A DNA stretch of 64,000 bases from Euonymus europaeus (taxonomy: Eukaryota; Streptophyta; Magnoliopsida; Celastrales; Celastraceae), in the NCBI GenBank assembly GCA_963580455.1, contig OY756968.1, positions 9,833,544 to 9,897,543 of the forward strand, in the 5' to 3' direction. The translations under genes and the position numbers were made by a program. The notes under the pieces were generated by a model. It saw only the letters and a program-made list of their open reading frames with translations, was not told the origin of the DNA and searched no databases. This document shows positions 60,847 through 64,000 of the stretch, piece by piece (the stretch's first letter is position 1; every line of letters starts with the position of its first letter).

Positions 60847-62970
60847 TGTAACGCCCCTCTCCCCACATATGTACGAATGAGCACCCATGAATCCCAGAGG
60901 CGTGACCTGCAGGGAATGCTCCATTTCCTGAACCGGATTTAAACTAAACATTTACCCAAACTATTATGAATCATAAAGGAAATTAAAAAAGTACCCACAT
61001 ATATAGATAAATCCCAACGGAGATCCCAAAATACAGTAACATACAAACCATAGTGAACAGCTGGAAGTTCAAAACATAATAGAAATGGGAAAAAATAGTA
61101 CATGGCACAAAACATCCCCAATAGCAGTTACCCATCACATCTCATGCATTGCCGCGCTGATCATCCGCTCTGGCTAACTCACCTACAAAACATGTGAATA
61201 AAAAGGATGAGTTAGCCAGAGCAGGGCCTCTGGCCATCTAACCACATTCACACTCTAGGCAGGGCTCAGGCCTCCTAATCACATGCAAATAATATGTAGA
61301 ACATCATCCCATAATTAACATCAACAATGACTATCAAAGTCAACAAATTCGGACCCATGGTCCATCATCTTGGTACGGGAGTCCTGATCACACGACATAC
61401 ACCCCCAACCATCCATCATACATACCGAAAAGGTATTTAAGCAACATAATATTCAACAGTATCAAAGTACTAAATGTACTCGAATAACCAACAAGTTCCC
61501 AACAGATTACACTAATAATCCTAGTGCTCCTAGGGTGGCTTTCCATGTCACGCAGCCTCCTACTGTTTGCAACCTAGTTCTTGGTACCAGTCTCACTTGA
61601 AGAATAGAAGAAAAGATATAGGGTGAGTAGAAGGCTCAGTAGGGAAACATGAAGAAGCATCAAGATTATAAGGATGAATATTGAAACAAACACAATTCAG
61701 CAAAATGGAATCTAAAATGTCACAACAAGATATAATCATTGGCTACACCCTACAGCGCCTGGCACCGGTCAATGGATATTCGGAAAACCATCAGAATCTT
61801 TGCACCTTGCCCTAGACAATCATAAATGCACCTCCACAATGGGAAACCTAATTTCGACAACAATGTGCACCTTCGGTAACTAGCATCACACTAATAGAAC
61901 CTAGGGATACTACGAGTCCATACTCGTAGTTTTGGTTGAACTACAATGCAAGTCAAATCATGTCATGTAAAAGAATTATATATATAACAACCCTATATAT
62001 ATACGTAACTACATGATGCATGAACGAGTATTATCATGCCCAATAGATGATTAAGCATTAATAAGGTATGCAATTAATCAATAACGAACAGAGAGGGTTC
62101 GTTCTTCCTAAGGAAAAATTTAGGCAAGAACACAAAAATGATAATAATTGAAGAAATACAACTGCTCTTTAGAGAACAAAATAATATGATAGAAAAATGG
62201 GTAAGAATCCGTACCTCATTATCCAAGCAAAAGCTTTCCAACTCAAATTCCAAAACTAGGGTTTTGACCCATTATCTTAACCTATCAATTTCAACAAACC
62301 AATCCCGTATAATCATATCAATAACATCCATATACCATAAAAACATGAATTCAATCAAAAATCAAGAGAGACATACCTTCTCTCTCTAGGATTTCCCCCA
62401 ATCCTCCAAACTCCAAATTCGAAACTTAGCCTAGACAATTGATTCAAACTAGTAAAAAAACTGTAAATAACCTTAGAAACAACATATCTAATCCCAAAAT
62501 CAAAACCCTTAACGAAACAACATAAATCTAAGAAAAACCTTAAATATCAAAAACTTACTTGAATCTTGGAAATCTCCTCCAAATCTTGTTTAAATCTTCA
62601 ATCCAAGCTCTAAAACTTCAATAAACTCACAAAACCTCACTTTCGCTCTCTAATTTGCTCTCTAATATTCTCTCTCTCTTTCCCTCTCTCTCTCTCTCAC
62701 TATAATCGGGCTTCTCCAAGAAAATGGAAAAAATGGCCACTTTATTTTCCTATATTCACCTTTGGCTTTGTCTAAGCTTTGATTTGATATATTATGGGCC
62801 CAAAATGGTCATTTGTGCTAAACGTTATGTCCCATTTAGTGAACCTTGTTCAAAAACAACTCTTTGTGATCTCGTGCAGTATAGGGGATCTATAATCTCT
62901 TCGAATCCATTTTCAATAAATAATTGCCCAAAATTTAATCATACTTAATATTTTTGGTCGAGGTTTCACA
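60847..62970 (-). mobile_element. LTR, family L copy 5
   Basis: 2,124 bp from tgtaacgcccct to ggtcgaggtttcaca, closest to copy 4. TG...CA ends are intact, but the flanking pentamers (taaat and aacat) differ at two positions, so the target duplication is decayed or the LTR is not solo. Sequence beyond 62970 shows no polypurine tract or primer site. It includes a 15-bp hairpin (61167-61222) and a long ctctctctct tract (62670-62700). Confidence 0.78.
61167..61222. repeat. 15-bp perfect inverted repeat (hairpin) in LTR copy 5
   Basis: gctctggctaactca (61167-61181) and its exact complement tgagttagccagagc (61208-61222) are separated by 26 bases. Confidence 0.9.
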
Positions 62971-63216
62971 AACATCATCAGAATCGTCAATTTGTGGGGT
63001 GGACACCAAGTGGGCTCCACCACTAGCATTCTCCAGTACACCCTTTAATCCATATTCAAGCATATCCAACTCAAATTCATATAGCATCAGAAAATCCTCT
63101 CTTGGACCCACCCCGATCCCCGTAGAGTGTCTCACAGCCCAGGTACTCACCAAGACTGGATGAGGATCGAGCCTATTGTGGTACTCGATAGCATCGCCTA
63201 CATTGAAGAGTGTCAT
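62971..63216 (-). CDS. Unrecognised partial reading frame next to LTR copy 5
   Basis: A minus-strand frame beginning MTLFNVGDAIEYHN gives about 82 residues of mixed composition before it runs into the LTR at 62970. It includes PREDFLMLYEFELDMLEYGLK and ends in an acidic DDSDDV. The composition looks more protein-like than neighbouring frames, and the LTR would have cut it. I know no family for it. It may be chance. Confidence 0.25.
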
Positions 63217-64000
63217 CTAAGATGTACCTCACCTCAATCTAGTCTTCAAATACGTACCCGATCTGAACCGTCAATAAATTATCTGGCCGGCTGGGTCCCA
63301 CACACTACAGATCATCCATCAATAATGTCGTAACATCATCACATAAGATCACCAGAGTACAGTTCTATCCGGACTCCCAAAAGGACTATAAAAATAAGAA
63401 GTGGGCCCCACCTCTGAGTGTAGGCCCTACAGAAGACATGACGCATGACGATGCAACCAATCGCACAAACTTTGTCAATAATAGCATGCAATAATAATAC
63501 AGCTGCGATTGTGGAAATAAAGCGGATAGGATTGCAAACAGAGAAATTCCCAACATTTAAGAATTTTAATAAAATAGACAAATAGGAGCTTATCGGATAT
63601 GGAACCCACGGAATCCCAAATAAGAAATAGGGTAGAACCCCTACTTGAAATGTCGACTAACATTGCCCTATAGTACTGCCTCAGCTATCCAAATTTGTAT
63701 CAAAAATCATAAATCAATCTCTTGCATCAAAATACGTATACATATACCCAATACAGTTAAAATATAGAAAAAGTCAACCTGAAAGGTCAAAACCCGATCA
63801 AACGGGTAAAAACCCAATCAAACGGGTTACAACCCAGCTTCAATTCGAGTTGTCTTTGCTTATGCCTTTCTTTTTCCATTTTGGAGAAGAAAAGCTAAGC
63901 TTATCTAATGGAATGAAGTGGGATTCCTGGTTTACGGAGTTGGAATCATCTGGTGGAGTTAACAGTTGGGAGGTGCTCTCATTCGCCTTGGTGATTCGAT
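63217..64000. other. Unassigned sequence at the right edge, possibly host DNA
   Basis: No satellite, LTR, or TE domain. Contains three near-copies of aaacgggt with spacing about 19 (63798-63829). A frame from ATG 63914 stays open to the window end (29 codons, MKWDSWFTELESSGG...), which may be the start of a gene or chance. Frames at 63339-63581 and 63475-63663 overlap and are unsupported. Confidence 0.35.

Noticed and set aside
60847..62970. L copies 4 and 5 as the two LTRs of one element around 59240-60846
   Set aside because: Copy 4 lacks both ends, there is no primer site, polypurine tract or TSD pairing, and the DNA between carries a pararetrovirus-like relic rather than gag-pol.

Overview
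The window is heterochromatic DNA of a flowering plant, most likely a eudicot and possibly a woody one (the eudicot and woody reading is inference). I see no intact single-copy gene. It is AT-rich. It consists of one satellite DNA family plus layers of transposable elements (TEs) nested in the satellite and in each other, as expected of a pericentromeric or similar low-recombination region.

The foundation is a tandem satellite with a monomer of about 160 bp. Two monomer types (A and B) alternate to give a dimer of about 320 bp. About 19 kb (30% of the window, roughly 120 monomers) is this satellite: 1-332, 3541-10159, 15076-15345, 17841-21061, 23096-25036, 39822-42120 and 42454-46952. All segments have the same orientation, so they look like one original array split by insertions.

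Insertions from left to right. 97-261: a tRNA-derived SINE. 333-3540: a copia-like solo LTR holding a 2.1-kb solo LTR (887-3000) of a family I call L. 10160-15075: a Ty3/gypsy chromovirus carrying another L LTR and a large deletion. 15346-17840: a 2.5-kb solo LTR. 21062-23095: a third L solo LTR. 25037-39821: a composite made of a broken gene with SUMO-interacting-like and zinc-cluster-like repeats (25612-26154), a decayed copia element on the + strand (26531 to about 39770), a 7-kb gypsy element with short internal coding capacity nested in it (28622-35644), and a 746-bp solo LTR in its RNase H (37049-37794). 42121-42453: a small unclassified insertion.

The region from 46953 to the end is mostly TE. 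A gypsy element (46953 to about 55580) is interrupted by a decayed copia element (48591-53513). A partial L LTR (about 55585-59235) is split by a 2.47-kb CACTA DNA transposon with gene-like exons (56237-58705). A relic resembling an endogenous plant pararetrovirus follows (about 59240-59822, minus strand), then a fifth L LTR (60847-62970). The last 1 kb is unassigned and may be ordinary host DNA.

Many insertions can be bounded to the base by target-site duplications (TSDs), so their relative order is readable. The satellite came first. Gypsy, copia and solo-LTR insertions followed, and the L-LTR in gypsy 1, the gypsy and solo LTR inside copia 1, copia 2 inside gypsy 2 and the CACTA inside an L LTR came later still. 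All coding sequences seen belong to TEs or are broken.
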